The notes under the pieces are model-generated. The model had not been told where the DNA came from. It ran no database searches and saw only the letters and a list, made by a program, of their open reading frames with translations. Made by a program: the position numbers and the translations under genes. Below, piece after piece: positions 45,428 to 54,934 of a DNA stretch of 64,000 bases (within the stretch, counting starts at the first letter, position 1; each line of letters opens with the position of its first letter). This DNA is from Halopseudomonas bauzanensis (GTDB lineage: Bacteria; Pseudomonadota; Gammaproteobacteria; Pseudomonadales; Pseudomonadaceae), in NCBI RefSeq assembly GCF_900114735.1, contig NZ_FOUA01000009.1:26706-90705 (forward strand), read 5' to 3'.

Positions 45428-46823
45428 GGCGGTTGAAGTAGGTGTCGCCGGTAACCGGCTGGCCAGTCGGCTCGATCTTTACGCGAAAGCCTGCCGCGGC
45501 CTGGTCGGCGCTGCCCAGGGCGATGACATGGCTGACCGCCAGCAGGTCGCTGGCATCGCGGATGGGCAGGTCGCCGCTGTTGATGCGGCGACCATCGCCC
45601 AGGGCGCTGCGCAGGTAATCACGCATGCCGCTGGCATTGATATGGAAGGCCCGCTCCAGCAGTTGGCTGACGGCCAGTGAGCGCAGGGTCTGGTCGTCCG
45701 GCAGGCCGGGGTCGTCCATCTGGCTTTGCACCGGCTGGCGGTTCTGGCGCTCGCGCAGGCGCACCTGGGCTGGGTCGATCAGTTCCACGCGCAGGCGCGC
45801 CATGGCGTCGCCGGCGGCGTTCATGCGTTGTTCGTAGCTGGCCGGGTCGAGGGCGCTGAGTTCGCGGCACAGGCCGACGATGTCGTTGTGCTGCTGGGTC
45901 TGCAGGTAGCTCAGTTGGCGGATGAGGATGTCGGCCCGTTTGGTGAAGCTCTGCAGGGTGCGGCGCAGGGCTGGCAGCATGATCTCCGAGGCGTTGCGCA
46001 GGCGGTTGTCGATGGTGTCGAGCAGTTGCCAGAGTACCGAGGCGCTGTCGTCGACAATCAGATCCGGGGCCAGGCGGCGCAGTTCCCGTTCGGCGTTGGC
46101 TTTCCATTCCCGGGGCTTGTGGCGGATGCGCCGGAGCACGTCGTGAATGCGGTCGCGGTGTTTTTCCACGCTGTCGGCGGACAGGCGAATGGAGACGTCG
46201 GGCTGGAAGCGGCGCTCCATGAAGTCGAAGAACTGGTCGCTGGCCTGTTGCACCAGTTGCTGGGCTTCGACTTCGCGCACCAGTTGGCGTTTGCGCTCTT
46301 CGAGCTCGGCGATGATGTCGGTGAAGTCGGCGATGATGCGTTCGGAGTATTCGTAGGCGTCGAGCAGGTCGTAGACTTCGCCGCGCTCGGCGAAGGCGGA
46401 CAGGGCGTTGAGCGTGTTGCGGGTGTTGCGGTGCCGGGTGCGCACGCTATGGCCGACGGCTTCGACCAGCGATTGGGTGAACAGGCGGCCAAGGCGGCTG
46501 AAGGGGTAGGTGGACTGGAAGGTGGCCTGGTCTACCTGGCGTTCGAGCCAGCCATGGTCGACCAGGCTGTTGAGGACCCAGCCGGCCTGTTCGCGGTTGT
46601 TGCGGAAGCGCCCCTGGTCGTCATCGTCGCCCTCGAGCAGGGGCGCGCGTTCCAGTGCTTCGCTGAAGATATCCAGCACCTGTTCGCGCTTGAGCGACTC
46701 GCCGTAGTCGGCGCTGGCGCTGTACAGGCGGTCGTGCAGCAGGCGCAGGCATTCGACGATCTGTTCGCGGTACTTGCTGGTCAGTGGTTTGAAGAACTGC
46801 AGGCGCTGGTCGGCGAAGAACAT
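45384..46823 (-). CDS. mksF: Kleisin-type condensin subunit MksF
   Basis: A 479-residue mainly helical protein. The N-terminal region (FKPLTSKYREQIVECLRLLHDRLYSASADYGESL) suits the MksF winged-helix head, followed by long helices that bridge the MksB head dimer. It is the first gene of the leftward three-gene operon, and the region upstream holds a 114-base inverted-repeat element. With MksE and MksB it should form the condensin complex. Confidence 0.83.
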   Translation of the reverse strand: MFFADQRLQFFKPLTSKYREQIVECLRLLHDRLYSASADYGESLKREQVLDIFSEALERAPLLEGDDDDQGRFRNNREQAGWVLNSLVDHGWLERQVDQATFQSTYPFSRLGRLFTQSLVEAVGHSVRTRHRNTRNTLNALSAFAERGEVYDLLDAYEYSERIIADFTDIIAELEERKRQLVREVEAQQLVQQASDQFFDFMERRFQPDVSIRLSADSVEKHRDRIHDVLRRIRHKPREWKANAERELRRLAPDLIVDDSASVLWQLLDTIDNRLRNASEIMLPALRRTLQSFTKRADILIRQLSYLQTQQHNDIVGLCRELSALDPASYEQRMNAAGDAMARLRVELIDPAQVRLRERQNRQPVQSQMDDPGLPDDQTLRSLAVSQLLERAFHINASGMRDYLRSALGDGRRINSGDLPIRDASDLLAVSHVIALGSADQAAAGFRVKIEPTGQPVTGDTYFNRRDGFIIELEQDTHA

Positions 46824-46995
46824 AGGGCGTCCGGAGCTGGTGAGTCAGCCGCGTATTATGCCGCATGCGGCCAGGGATTTGAGCTTTACCTGGTCGGGGA
46901 TGGGCGGTTTTTGTGGATGGGGTTGTGGTTTGGGGCTGGCTGCAGGTGTTGCCTGGTGTCGCTATACGCTGCGCGCGGCTGGTGGATTGGCGTTG

Positions 46996-47109
46996 CGGCA
47001 CGGCTGACTACCCGCCCCGCCCGGACGCGCACCCCGCCATCCATGGCGCTCGTCTACGTCCGTCCCTGGACGCAGACGGTCCGGGCGGGGCGGGTAGTCA
47101 GCCATGCCG
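46996..47109. repeat. Long inverted repeat element between dxs and mksF
   Basis: The arms 46996-47026 and 47079-47109 pair at 30 of 31 positions, including a perfect 25-bp GC-rich core (47002-47026 with 47079-47103). The 52-base centre holds a second inverted repeat, GTCTACGTCC with GGACGCAGAC (one mismatch). The unit could be a REP/BIME-like or MITE-like element, or a very strong hairpin after dxs. No flanking target duplication is seen. The rest of the gap (46824-46995 and 47110-47178) shows no gene; mksF promoter elements are probably in the first part. Confidence 0.8.
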
Positions 47110-47178
47110 ATTTAGATTGGTGTGTCATGGGGCACTGGGCGCACGGGTGCGCCCAGGAGGGTTAGTGCAGGTCTTTCG

Positions 47179-49059
47179 TTATTGGGCCGACAACCGCTGG
47201 CGGATGGCCTGTTCGATGCCCGCTGCGTCCAGCCCACATTCGGCCAGCATGTTGTTGGGCTTGTCATGTTCGACGTAGATATCCGGCAGGCCGAGATTGA
47301 GGACCGGAATCTGGATACCTTCGGCCAGCAGCCATTCGTTCACGGCGCTGCCGGCTCCGCCCATGACGGCGTTCTCTTCGAGGGTGACCAGCAGGCCGTG
47401 ACTGTCGGCCAGTTGCTGCAACAGCTCGGTATCCAGCGGTTTGACGAAGCGCATGTTGGCGACCGTAGCGTTCAGCGCCTCGGCGGCGACGATGGCGTTG
47501 GCATGCAGGGTGCCGAAATTGAGAATGGCAACCTTCTGGCCCTGGCGGCTGATTACTCCTTTGCCGATGGGCAATGGCTCCAGCGCCGGGTCGACCGGTA
47601 CACCCGGTCCGGTGCCGCGGGGATAGCGCACGGCGGCGGGGCCGTTGTGCAGGAAGCCGGTGGTGAGCATCTGCCGGGTTTCGTTTTCATCGGCTGGCGC
47701 CATGATCAGCATATTGGGGATGCAGCGCAGGTAGCTGAGGTCGAAGCTGCCGGCGTGGGTCGGGCCGTCTTCGCCGACCAGGCCGGCGCGGTCGATGGCG
47801 AAGAGTACGTCCAGGTCCTGTACGGCGACATCATGGATCAGTTGATCGTAGGCGCGTTGCAGGAAGGTCGAGTAGATCGCTACTACCGGCTTCGCCCCTT
47901 CGCAGGCCATGCCGGCGGCGAGGGTAACGGCGTGCTGTTCGGCGATGGCCACATCGAAGTAGCGCCGCGGGAAGCGTTCGCTGAAGGCGATCAGGTCGGA
48001 GCCTTCCTTCATGGCCGGGGTGATGCCGACCAGCCGCGCGTCGGCTTCAGCCATATCGCACAACCATTGGCCGAAGACATTGGAATACTTCAGCTTGCTC
48101 GCGCCGTTGCTGCTGGGCTTGGGTTCGAGCTTGGTGATGGCGTGGTAGCCGATGGGATCGGCTTCGGCCGGAGAGAAGCCCTTGCCTTTCTTGGTGACCA
48201 CATGCAGGAATTGCGGGCCTTTGAGCTGGCGCATGTTGCGCAGCGTGGTGACCAGCGTCGGCAGGTCATGACCATCGATGGGGCCGATATAGTTCCAGCC
48301 CAGCTCTTCGAACAAGACGCCCGGGGCAAGCATGGCCTTGGCGGTTTCTTCGGTTTTGCGGGCCAGTTCCCAGGCCGGCGGGATCTTCGACAGCACTTTC
48401 TTGCTACCTTCGCGCATATGCGAGTAGGTGCGGCTGGAGAGAATCTTGGCCAGGTAATTGGACAGTCCGCCGACGTTATGGGAGATCGACATGTCATTGT
48501 CGTTCAGCACTACCAGCATGTCGGCGTCGACTTCGCCGGCATGGTTGAGTGCTTCGAAGGCCATCCCGGCAGTCATGGCGCCGTCGCCGATGACCGCCAC
48601 CGTGCGGCGGTCCAGGCCCTGCAGGCGGGAGGCGATGGCCATGCCCAGGCCGGCGCTGATCGAGGTGCTGGAATGACCGACGCCGAAGGTATCGAAGGGG
48701 CTTTCGCTGCGCCGGGGGAAGGCGGAGAGGCCGCCTTTCTGCCGCAAGGTGGCCATTTCTTCGCGGCGACCGGTAAGGATCTTGTGCGGATAGGCCTGGT
48801 GGCCCACATCCCACAGCAGTCGATCTTCGGGCGTCTGGTAGATGTAATGCAGGGCTACCGTCAGCTCGATGACCCCGAGCCCGGCACCGAAGTGACCACC
48901 GGTCTGGCCGACTGTCCACAGCAGAAACAGGCGCAACTCATCCGCCAGTTCCGGCAGCTGCGCTTCGTCGAGTTCGCGCAGCTTGTCGATGGTGTCAAGG
49001 CTGTCCAATAGCGGAGTGCTCGGACGGTCGCGGGGTATGTCGTGGAAAGTGCTAGGCAT
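47179..49059 (-). CDS. dxs: 1-deoxy-D-xylulose-5-phosphate synthase
   Basis: A 626-residue thiamine-diphosphate enzyme that joins pyruvate and glyceraldehyde 3-phosphate, the first step of the MEP isoprenoid route. The N-terminal half has [15 protein letters not shown] and the ThDP motif [19 protein letters not shown]; the transketolase-like second half contains [15 protein letters not shown] and [18 protein letters not shown]. The start at 49059 ([13 protein letters not shown]) is preferred to 49101. It lies downstream of ispA on the same strand, as in other pseudomonads. Confidence 0.96.
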   Translation of the reverse strand: MPSTFHDIPRDRPSTPLLDSLDTIDKLRELDEAQLPELADELRLFLLWTVGQTGGHFGAGLGVIELTVALHYIYQTPEDRLLWDVGHQAYPHKILTGRREEMATLRQKGGLSAFPRRSESPFDTFGVGHSSTSISAGLGMAIASRLQGLDRRTVAVIGDGAMTAGMAFEALNHAGEVDADMLVVLNDNDMSISHNVGGLSNYLAKILSSRTYSHMREGSKKVLSKIPPAWELARKTEETAKAMLAPGVLFEELGWNYIGPIDGHDLPTLVTTLRNMRQLKGPQFLHVVTKKGKGFSPAEADPIGYHAITKLEPKPSSNGASKLKYSNVFGQWLCDMAEADARLVGITPAMKEGSDLIAFSERFPRRYFDVAIAEQHAVTLAAGMACEGAKPVVAIYSTFLQRAYDQLIHDVAVQDLDVLFAIDRAGLVGEDGPTHAGSFDLSYLRCIPNMLIMAPADENETRQMLTTGFLHNGPAAVRYPRGTGPGVPVDPALEPLPIGKGVISRQGQKVAILNFGTLHANAIVAAEALNATVANMRFVKPLDTELLQQLADSHGLLVTLEENAVMGGAGSAVNEWLLAEGIQIPVLNLGLPDIYVEHDKPNNMLAECGLDAAGIEQAIRQRLSAQ

Positions 49060-49168
49060 CAAACAAGGCTCTGATTGCCGCAGAGGTGCAGCAGGAAACA
49101 AGCGCGCAGTTTAACCGATGAGGGTCGATAGCCCAACTCCGGCGGCACTGAGCGATGGGAACGGGTGC

Positions 49169-50056
49169 TCAGAACTGGCGTTCCACAATGTAACGGGCGA
49201 CCTGGCGCAGGCGCTCGGCATTGCTGCCGAAGGGCTCCAGCGTGCTGATCGCCTGGTCACACAGGGAGCGGGCCAGGGCATGGGCGCCGTCGAGCCCGAG
49301 CATGGCCGGGTAGGTCGGTTTGTCCCGGGCGCTGTCTGCGCCCTGTTGCTTGCCCGAGATGCTGGTGTCGATCTCGACATCGATGATGTCGTCCTGCACC
49401 TGGAAGGCCAGACCGATGCAACGGGCATACTGGTCAAGGGTCGCCAGCTGGGCTTCATCGGCGCGCTCGGACGCCAGTGCGCCGAGCTGGACGCTGGCGC
49501 GGATCAGCGCGCCGGTCTTGTGCTGATGCATGTCTTCCAGCGCATTCTGATCCAGTTGCGTGCCTACGGCGGCCAGGTCGATGGCCTGGCCGCCGACCAT
49601 GCCCTGGGGGCCGGCTGCGCGGGCCAGCAGGCTGGTCATACGCAGCCGGGTGTCGGCCTGCCAGCTGCCCTCACGGCTGATCCATTCGAAAGCCAGGGCC
49701 TGCAGCGCGTCGCCGGCGAGAATCGCAGTGGCTTCATCGAAGGCGCGGTGACAGGTCGGCCGGCCGCGGCGCAGGTCGTCGTCGTCCATTGCCGGCAGAT
49801 CGTCATGGATCAGCGAATAGGCGTGGATCAGCTCTACCGCGCCGGCAACCACATCCACCGCCACTGCGGTGGTTCCGAAGGCTTCGCAACTGGCGTAGGT
49901 CAGAATTGGCCGCACGCGCTTGCCGCCACCGGTGACGCTGTAGCGCATGGCGGCGTAGAGCCGGTCGAGACCCGGATGGTTATTGTCGAACTGTTGTTCG
50001 AGATAGCCGTCGATGCGCTGCTGACAGGTCTTGAGATAGTCTTCAAAACGCGTCAT
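49169..50056 (-). CDS. ispA: Farnesyl diphosphate synthase
   Basis: A 295-residue prenyltransferase building geranyl and farnesyl diphosphate. The first aspartate-rich motif is [21 protein letters not shown] and the second is [12 protein letters not shown]. The start at 50056 (MTRFEDYL) overlaps the xseB stop by four bases; the longer reading from 50152 lies inside xseB. It is flanked by xseB and dxs, the common gammaproteobacterial order. Confidence 0.96.
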   Translation of the reverse strand: MTRFEDYLKTCQQRIDGYLEQQFDNNHPGLDRLYAAMRYSVTGGGKRVRPILTYASCEAFGTTAVAVDVVAGAVELIHAYSLIHDDLPAMDDDDLRRGRPTCHRAFDEATAILAGDALQALAFEWISREGSWQADTRLRMTSLLARAAGPQGMVGGQAIDLAAVGTQLDQNALEDMHQHKTGALIRASVQLGALASERADEAQLATLDQYARCIGLAFQVQDDIIDVEIDTSISGKQQGADSARDKPTYPAMLGLDGAHALARSLCDQAISTLEPFGSNAERLRQVARYIVERQF

Positions 50057-50292
50057 TGCGCATCCTCGGCAAAGGGCGCGGTGGTCAGTTGACCGTCCTG
50101 TTCCAGCAGTTGGGAAACCTTCTGCTCGGCCTGGGTCAGGGCCTGCTGGCATTCGCGGGTCAGGGCTACGCCCTGTTCGAAGGCGCTGAGCGATTCTTCC
50201 AGGCTGAGGTCGCCGCTCTCCAGCCGTTCAACCAGGGTTTGCAAGGCGCCCAGCGATTGCTCGAAATCGACAGCAGTTTTTTTTCGGGCCAT
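50053..50292 (-). CDS. xseB: Exodeoxyribonuclease VII small subunit
   Basis: A 79-residue subunit of the single-strand exonuclease VII. The sequence [43 protein letters not shown] is the family signature. It is the first gene of the xseB-ispA pair. Confidence 0.95.
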   Translation of the reverse strand: MARKKTAVDFEQSLGALQTLVERLESGDLSLEESLSAFEQGVALTRECQQALTQAEQKVSQLLEQDGQLTTAPFAEDAQ

Positions 50293-50381
50293 GGGCAGCT
50301 ACCTCGGTTGCGATGGTGATGGGAAAACCGCTGAACATTACCCAAGCCGGCGGGTGCGGTCAATTGCAGCTCGGCAGTGGC

Positions 50382-51104
50382 TCAGAGATCGCCCCACAGT
50401 TGCTGGACGATGCTCAGCGCTACCACGGGAGCGGTTTCGGTACGCAGTACCCGCGGACCGAAGCGCGTGGCGTGGAAACCGGTGGTTTCGGCCTGGCTGA
50501 TTTCCGTGGCGCTGAGCCCGCCTTCCGGGCCGATGAGCAAGCCCAGGGTCCGGGGTGGCGTCAGGCTGGCCAGGCTCTGGCTGGTGCGGTGATGCAGTAC
50601 CAGTTTCAGCTCGGTATCCAATGTTGCGAGCCAGTCTGCTAGCGCCATGGGTGGATTGACGGTGGGCACCACGCTGCGCCCGCACTGCTCGCAGGCGCTG
50701 ATCGCGACCTGCTGCCAGTGCTGCTGGCGCTTGTCCGCCCGCTCGCCTTGCAGCCGCACCTCGCAGCGTTCGGTGAACAGCGGGGTGATCTGCGCGACGC
50801 CCAGCTCGACGGCCTTCTGAATTGCCCAGTCCATGCGCTCGCCACGGGACATGGCCTGGCCCAGATGCACCTGCAGGGGCGATTCGGGCAGGCCGTCCAC
50901 TGGCGCATCGAGGCTGATGCGCACCTGGCGTTTGCCGGCTTCCAGCACTGTGCCGGGCCATTCCTGGCCACTGCCGTTGAAGATCTGCACCGGCGCACCG
51001 GGGCCGAGGCGCAAGACCCGGCTGATGTAGTGGGCCAGGTCGCCCTCCAGCAATTGTTCGCCCTGGCTCAGCGGTGCGTCCAGATAGAAGCGGGAAACGC
51101 GCAC
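50382..51104 (-). CDS. rsmE: 16S rRNA (uracil-1498-N3)-methyltransferase RsmE
   Basis: A 240-residue SPOUT-type methyltransferase acting on U1498 of 16S rRNA. It starts at a GTG (VRVSRFYLDAPLSQ) two bases after the bioA stop. The family marks are the N-terminal HYISRVLRLGPGAPVQIFNGSG and the knot region LGLLIGPEGGLSATEI followed by FGPRVLRTETAPVVALSIVQ. A much longer in-frame opening to 51620 is only open sequence inside bioA. Confidence 0.94.
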   Translation of the reverse strand: MRVSRFYLDAPLSQGEQLLEGDLAHYISRVLRLGPGAPVQIFNGSGQEWPGTVLEAGKRQVRISLDAPVDGLPESPLQVHLGQAMSRGERMDWAIQKAVELGVAQITPLFTERCEVRLQGERADKRQQHWQQVAISACEQCGRSVVPTVNPPMALADWLATLDTELKLVLHHRTSQSLASLTPPRTLGLLIGPEGGLSATEISQAETTGFHATRFGPRVLRTETAPVVALSIVQQLWGDL

Positions 51105-51106
51105 GG

Positions 51107-52459
51107 TCAGTTCCTGGTGGCCAGTTCGATACCTTCCCAGGCGACGCTGGCCAGGTGGTCGATCTGGTCGGGAGTGATGACATAGGGCGGCATGAAATAC
51201 ACCACGCTGCCCAGTGGGCGCAGCAGGGACTCGTGCTTGAGCCCATGCTCGTAGACGCGGATGCCGCGGCGTTCCTGCCAAGGGTAGGGCGTGCGATTGG
51301 CCTTGTCCTGCACCATTTCGATGGCCAGCACCATGCCGGTCTGGCGCACCTCGGCCACATGGGGGTGATCGGCGAAATGCGCGGTAGCCTTGGCCATATG
51401 GCCGGCCAGGACCTTGTTGTTTTCGATCACGTTGTCCCGCTCGAACAGGTCGAGGGTAGCCAGTGCCGCGGCGCAGGCCAGCGGATTGCCGGTATAACTG
51501 TGCGAGTGCAGGAAGGCGCGCATGGTTTCGTAGTCGTCGTAGAACGCTTCGTAGATCTTGTCGGTGGTCAGGCAGACCGACATGGGCAGGTAGCCGCCAG
51601 TCAGCGCCTTGGACAGACACAGAAAGTCCGGGCTGATATCGGCCTGTTCACAGGCGAACATGCTGCCGGTGCGGCCGAAGCCCACGGCGATCTCGTCATG
51701 GATCAGGTGCACGCCATAGCGATCGCAGGCTTCGCGCAATAGCTTGAGGTAGACCGGGTGATACATGCGCATGCCGCCGGCGCACTGGATCAGCGGTTCG
51801 ATGATGACCGCAGCGACCTGCTCATGGTTATTTGCCAGGGTGCGTTCCATGTGCTCGAACATGAGCCGGCTGTGCTCTTCCCAGGTGCTGCCCGGCTCGC
51901 GGTCGTAGCAGTCCGGTGAGGGCACGGTGATGACGTCCATCAGCAACGGTTCGTAGGTTTCCTTGTACAGCGCCACATCGCCCACCGCCAGCGCCGCGAG
52001 GGTTTCGCCGTGGTAACTGTTGGACAGGGTGATGAAGCGCCTTTTCTCCGGCTTGCCGGTATTGAGCCAGTAATGGAAGCTCATCTTCAACGCCACCTCG
52101 ATGCACGACGAGCCGTTGTCGGCATAGAAGCAGCGGGTCAGCGGCGCCGGGGTGATGGCCACCAGGCGCTCGGACAGCTCGATGACCGGGGGATGGGAGA
52201 AGCCGGCCAGGATGACGTGCTCCAGGGTATCGAGCTGCTGCTTGATGCGCTGATTGATGTAGGGATTGGCGTGGCCGAAGGCATTGACCCACCAGGAGCT
52301 CACGGCATCCAGATAGCGGTTGCCGTCGAAATCGTACAACCACACGCCTTCGCCCCGCTGAACCGGGATGATGGGCATGTGCTCGTGGTCTTTCATCTGG
52401 GTGCAGGGATGCCAGAGTACTGAAATGTCCCGCTGCATCCATTCGTTGTTCAAGCTCAT
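51107..52459 (-). CDS. bioA: Adenosylmethionine-8-amino-7-oxononanoate aminotransferase
   Basis: A 450-residue PLP enzyme of biotin synthesis that uses S-adenosylmethionine as amino donor. Marks include WHPCTQMKDHE near the N-terminus, NSYHGETLAALAVG, HDEIAVGFGRTGSMFACEQ, and the PLP lysine in LSKALTGGYLPM. The gene lies immediately upstream of rsmE on the same strand, as in P. aeruginosa (PA0420-PA0419, from memory). Confidence 0.96.
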   Translation of the reverse strand: MSLNNEWMQRDISVLWHPCTQMKDHEHMPIIPVQRGEGVWLYDFDGNRYLDAVSSWWVNAFGHANPYINQRIKQQLDTLEHVILAGFSHPPVIELSERLVAITPAPLTRCFYADNGSSCIEVALKMSFHYWLNTGKPEKRRFITLSNSYHGETLAALAVGDVALYKETYEPLLMDVITVPSPDCYDREPGSTWEEHSRLMFEHMERTLANNHEQVAAVIIEPLIQCAGGMRMYHPVYLKLLREACDRYGVHLIHDEIAVGFGRTGSMFACEQADISPDFLCLSKALTGGYLPMSVCLTTDKIYEAFYDDYETMRAFLHSHSYTGNPLACAAALATLDLFERDNVIENNKVLAGHMAKATAHFADHPHVAEVRQTGMVLAIEMVQDKANRTPYPWQERRGIRVYEHGLKHESLLRPLGSVVYFMPPYVITPDQIDHLASVAWEGIELATRN

Positions 52460-52526
52460 GATGGCCTCGCCGGATGGGAAATATCCGGCGATTGTACCTC
52501 AGGCACTGGCTCTTCTGCAGGCGCTG

Positions 52527-53171
52527 CTAGCGGGTACCGTACACCACCATGGTCTTGCCCTTGACGCTGATCAGCCCTTGCTCTTCGAGGATCTTCAGCA
52601 CGCGCCCGACCATTTCCCGCGAACAACCGACAATGCGACCGATCTCCTGGCGGGTAATCCTGATCTGCATGCCATCGGGGTGGGTCATGGCATCGGGCTG
52701 CTTGCACAGGTCCAGCAGGGTAGCGGCCACGCGGCCAGTCACGTCGAGAAAAGCCAGATTGCCTACCTTGGCGGTGGTGCGCCGTAGGCGATCAGCCATC
52801 TGCCGCCCAACCGCATAGAGCAGTTCCGGGTCTTGGGCGGAAATGGCGCGGAATTCGGCATAGGGCAGCTCAGCGACTTCGCATTCGGTTCGGGCCTTGA
52901 CCCAGGCGCTGCGATCCTGTTCAGCGCGCTCTTCATCGAACAATCCCATCTCGCCAAAGAAGTCGCCCTGGTTGAGGTAGGCGAGGATCATGTCGCGCCC
53001 CGGGGCGTCCTGCAGCAGGATGGTGACCGAGCCCTTGACGATATAAAAGAGGCTGTCGGACACGTCGCCGGCGTGAATGATAGTGCTGCGCGGGGCGAAA
53101 TGGCGACGGGTACAATGTTCGAGAAACGCATCGAAGTTTTTTGTTTTGGCTATCAGCGATCGAGCATCCAT
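52527..53171 (-). CDS. vfr: cAMP receptor protein Vfr/Crp
   Basis: A 214-residue global regulator, the same length as P. aeruginosa Vfr. The cyclic-nucleotide domain contains [13 protein letters not shown] and the cAMP-contacting [16 protein letters not shown], and the helix-turn-helix is [30 protein letters not shown]. The start at 53171 (MDARSLIAK) is chosen because AGGA is eight bases upstream; ATGs at 53180 and 53216 are less well placed. The OsmC-like gene is divergent. Confidence 0.95.
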   Translation of the reverse strand: MDARSLIAKTKNFDAFLEHCTRRHFAPRSTIIHAGDVSDSLFYIVKGSVTILLQDAPGRDMILAYLNQGDFFGEMGLFDEERAEQDRSAWVKARTECEVAELPYAEFRAISAQDPELLYAVGRQMADRLRRTTAKVGNLAFLDVTGRVAATLLDLCKQPDAMTHPDGMQIRITRQEIGRIVGCSREMVGRVLKILEEQGLISVKGKTMVVYGTR

Positions 53172-53357
53172 TGTTGTCATCCTGTCAGATATGATCGAGC
53201 AGACCATGGCGAACATGGGCGTCCTTGCAGCCTCGAGTCGAGACCAAATCGGATTATGTCCAGTTTTGATTGCAATGGCCAGCCGTAGCGTCAGCTTTTA
53301 GGTGCTGTGCTATTCTCCGCCGCCAGCAGATCAAAACCATTGCGGCGGGAGAGCCAG

Positions 53358-53780
53358 ATGAAAGCACATATCAAGTGGGTCGACGGTGCCATGTTTCTCG
53401 GTGAGTCGGGCAGCGGTCACACGGTAGTCATGGACGGACCGGCGGAATCGGGTGGGCGTAACATGGGGGTGCGGCCCATGGAAACGCTGTTGATCGGTCT
53501 GGGTGGCTGTGCCAGTTACGACGTGGTGAGCATTCTGAAGAAAGGCCGCCAGGATATTCGCGATGTTCATACCTTGCTGGAAGCGGAGCGTGCCGACAGC
53601 GAGCCCAAGGTCTTCACCCGCATCCATGTGCGTTTTGTGGTGACCGGCAAGCAGTTGAAGGAAGCGCAGGTCAAGCGGGCCGTTGAACTGTCGGCAGAGA
53701 AGTATTGCTCGGCCTCGATCATGCTCGGCCGTGCCGGTGTGGAGATCACCCACGATTACGAGATTATCGAAGTAGAGTGA
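53358..53780 (+). CDS. OsmC family protein
   Basis: A 140-residue OsmC/Ohr-like protein. It shows GRNMGVRPMETLLIGLGGCASYDVVSILKKGRQ, with the family cysteine in GGCAS, and a second conserved cysteine in KYCSASIMLGRAGVEITHDY. Such proteins reduce organic peroxides or act in thiol stress. The start at 53358 follows GGGAGAG. In P. aeruginosa speD lies between this gene and coq7 (from memory); here speD is missing. Confidence 0.9.
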   Translation: MKAHIKWVDGAMFLGESGSGHTVVMDGPAESGGRNMGVRPMETLLIGLGGCASYDVVSILKKGRQDIRDVHTLLEAERADSEPKVFTRIHVRFVVTGKQLKEAQVKRAVELSAEKYCSASIMLGRAGVEITHDYEIIEVE

Positions 53781-53813
53781 GGTGGCGGCCCATCGGGTCG
53801 GACCGCCCCTGGT

Positions 53814-54458
53814 TCAGACTCGATAGGTGGCAGCAGTCATCACCTTGGACATCAGCTTCATGACGCCCTTGACCGGCCGCGGGAACACCACGCCGCCGGC
53901 CTGCAGGGCCTGGCTGCCATGTTCTATCTCATCCTCGCGCATCTGTTCGAGAATCGCCCGTGACTTGAGGTCATCCTCTGGCAGCTGGCGCAGATGGTCA
54001 TCCAGATGCCGCTCCACCAACTGCTCGGTGGCGGCAACGAAGCCCAGGCTGATGCGGTCACTGATCTTGCCAGCGGCCGCGCCAATCCCGAAGGACAGGC
54101 CATAGAACAGCGGATTGAGCACGCTGGTGCGGCTGTCCAGTTCACGCAGGCGCTGTTCACACCAGGCCAGATGATCCACTTCCTCGGCAGCGGCATGCTC
54201 CATCTTGCCGCGCACTTCGGGCAGCTTGGCGGTCAATGCCTGGCCCTGATACAGCGCCTGGGCGCAGACTTCGCCGGTATGGTTGATGCGCATCAGTCCG
54301 GCGATATGCCGCCGCTGCTGCTCGGTCACCGCATCGGTGCGCAGGTGTTGCGCAGGCGAAGGGCGGGCAGCAGCGGCAGCGCCGGGCACCAGGGTGCGCA
54401 TGGCCTGATCGGACTGGTTCAACAGGCGATCAAGCAGGCTGTATTGACGTGTACTCAT
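53814..54458 (-). CDS. coq7: Ubiquinone biosynthesis hydroxylase Coq7
   Basis: A 214-residue diiron protein that hydroxylates demethoxyubiquinol near the end of ubiquinone synthesis. The diiron ligands are seen in [30 protein letters not shown] and [11 protein letters not shown] (ExxH patterns). The start at 54458 follows CAGGAGACAAATC; the longer reading to 54665 lies in the HIT gene region. It is the dimetal type rather than the flavin hydroxylase UbiF. Confidence 0.95.
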   Translation of the reverse strand: MSTRQYSLLDRLLNQSDQAMRTLVPGAAAAARPSPAQHLRTDAVTEQQRRHIAGLMRINHTGEVCAQALYQGQALTAKLPEVRGKMEHAAAEEVDHLAWCEQRLRELDSRTSVLNPLFYGLSFGIGAAAGKISDRISLGFVAATEQLVERHLDDHLRQLPEDDLKSRAILEQMREDEIEHGSQALQAGGVVFPRPVKGVMKLMSKVMTAATYRV

Positions 54459-54519
54459 GATTTGTCTCCTGAACAACCCGCAGTATAGCGGCTGAGGCCG
54501 CCGCTGACGTTGTTGCAGA

Positions 54520-54858
54520 TCAACCCGGAGGCCAACCCATCTGCCGCTGCCCCAGCACATGCAGGTGAATGTGGTAGACCGTCTGGCTGCCCATTTCCTT
54601 GCAGTTGAACACGGTGCGAAAGCCTCCCTCGCAGCCCAGCTCCAGGGCCAGCCGCTGAGCGACATAGGTCATGTGGCCAACCAGTTCGCAATCATCCTCT
54701 GTCATGTCATTGAGAGTAGCGATATGCTTTTTCGGGATCACCAGAAAATGCACCGGCGCCTGGGGGTTGATGTCATGGAAGGCCAGTACGCGGTCATCCT
54801 CGAAGATTTTCTTTGACGGGATCTTGCCTTCGGCAATTTTGCAGAACAAACAATCCAC
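54520..54858 (-). CDS. HIT family (HINT-like) nucleotide hydrolase
   Basis: A 112-residue histidine-triad protein. It has [44 protein letters not shown] and the catalytic HIHLHVLG. The start is GTG at 54858, eight bases after CAGGAG. HINT enzymes hydrolyse adenosine phosphoramidates. It precedes coq7 on the same strand. Confidence 0.94.
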   Translation of the reverse strand: MDCLFCKIAEGKIPSKKIFEDDRVLAFHDINPQAPVHFLVIPKKHIATLNDMTEDDCELVGHMTYVAQRLALELGCEGGFRTVFNCKEMGSQTVYHIHLHVLGQRQMGWPPG

Positions 54859-54934
54859 GGCATGCTCCTGGTTGGACTGGAAATACCGCCAGTGTAACCA
54901 ACCGCCGGCAGAATGTAACAGCGAGGGATGCGCA

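Noticed and set aside
41079..46823. A Wadjet (JetABCD) anti-plasmid defence system
   Set aside because: The nuclease subunit JetD/MksG is absent from both sides of the operon, so the plainer MksFEB condensin call is used.
47122..49011. A 629-codon plus-strand frame opposite dxs
   Set aside because: It mirrors the dxs coding sequence in the opposite frame, with composition typical of shadow frames.
50382..51620. A 412-codon reading of rsmE extending far into bioA
   Set aside because: RsmE proteins are about 240 residues and start with the VRVSRFYL segment. The extra part is out-of-frame bioA sequence.
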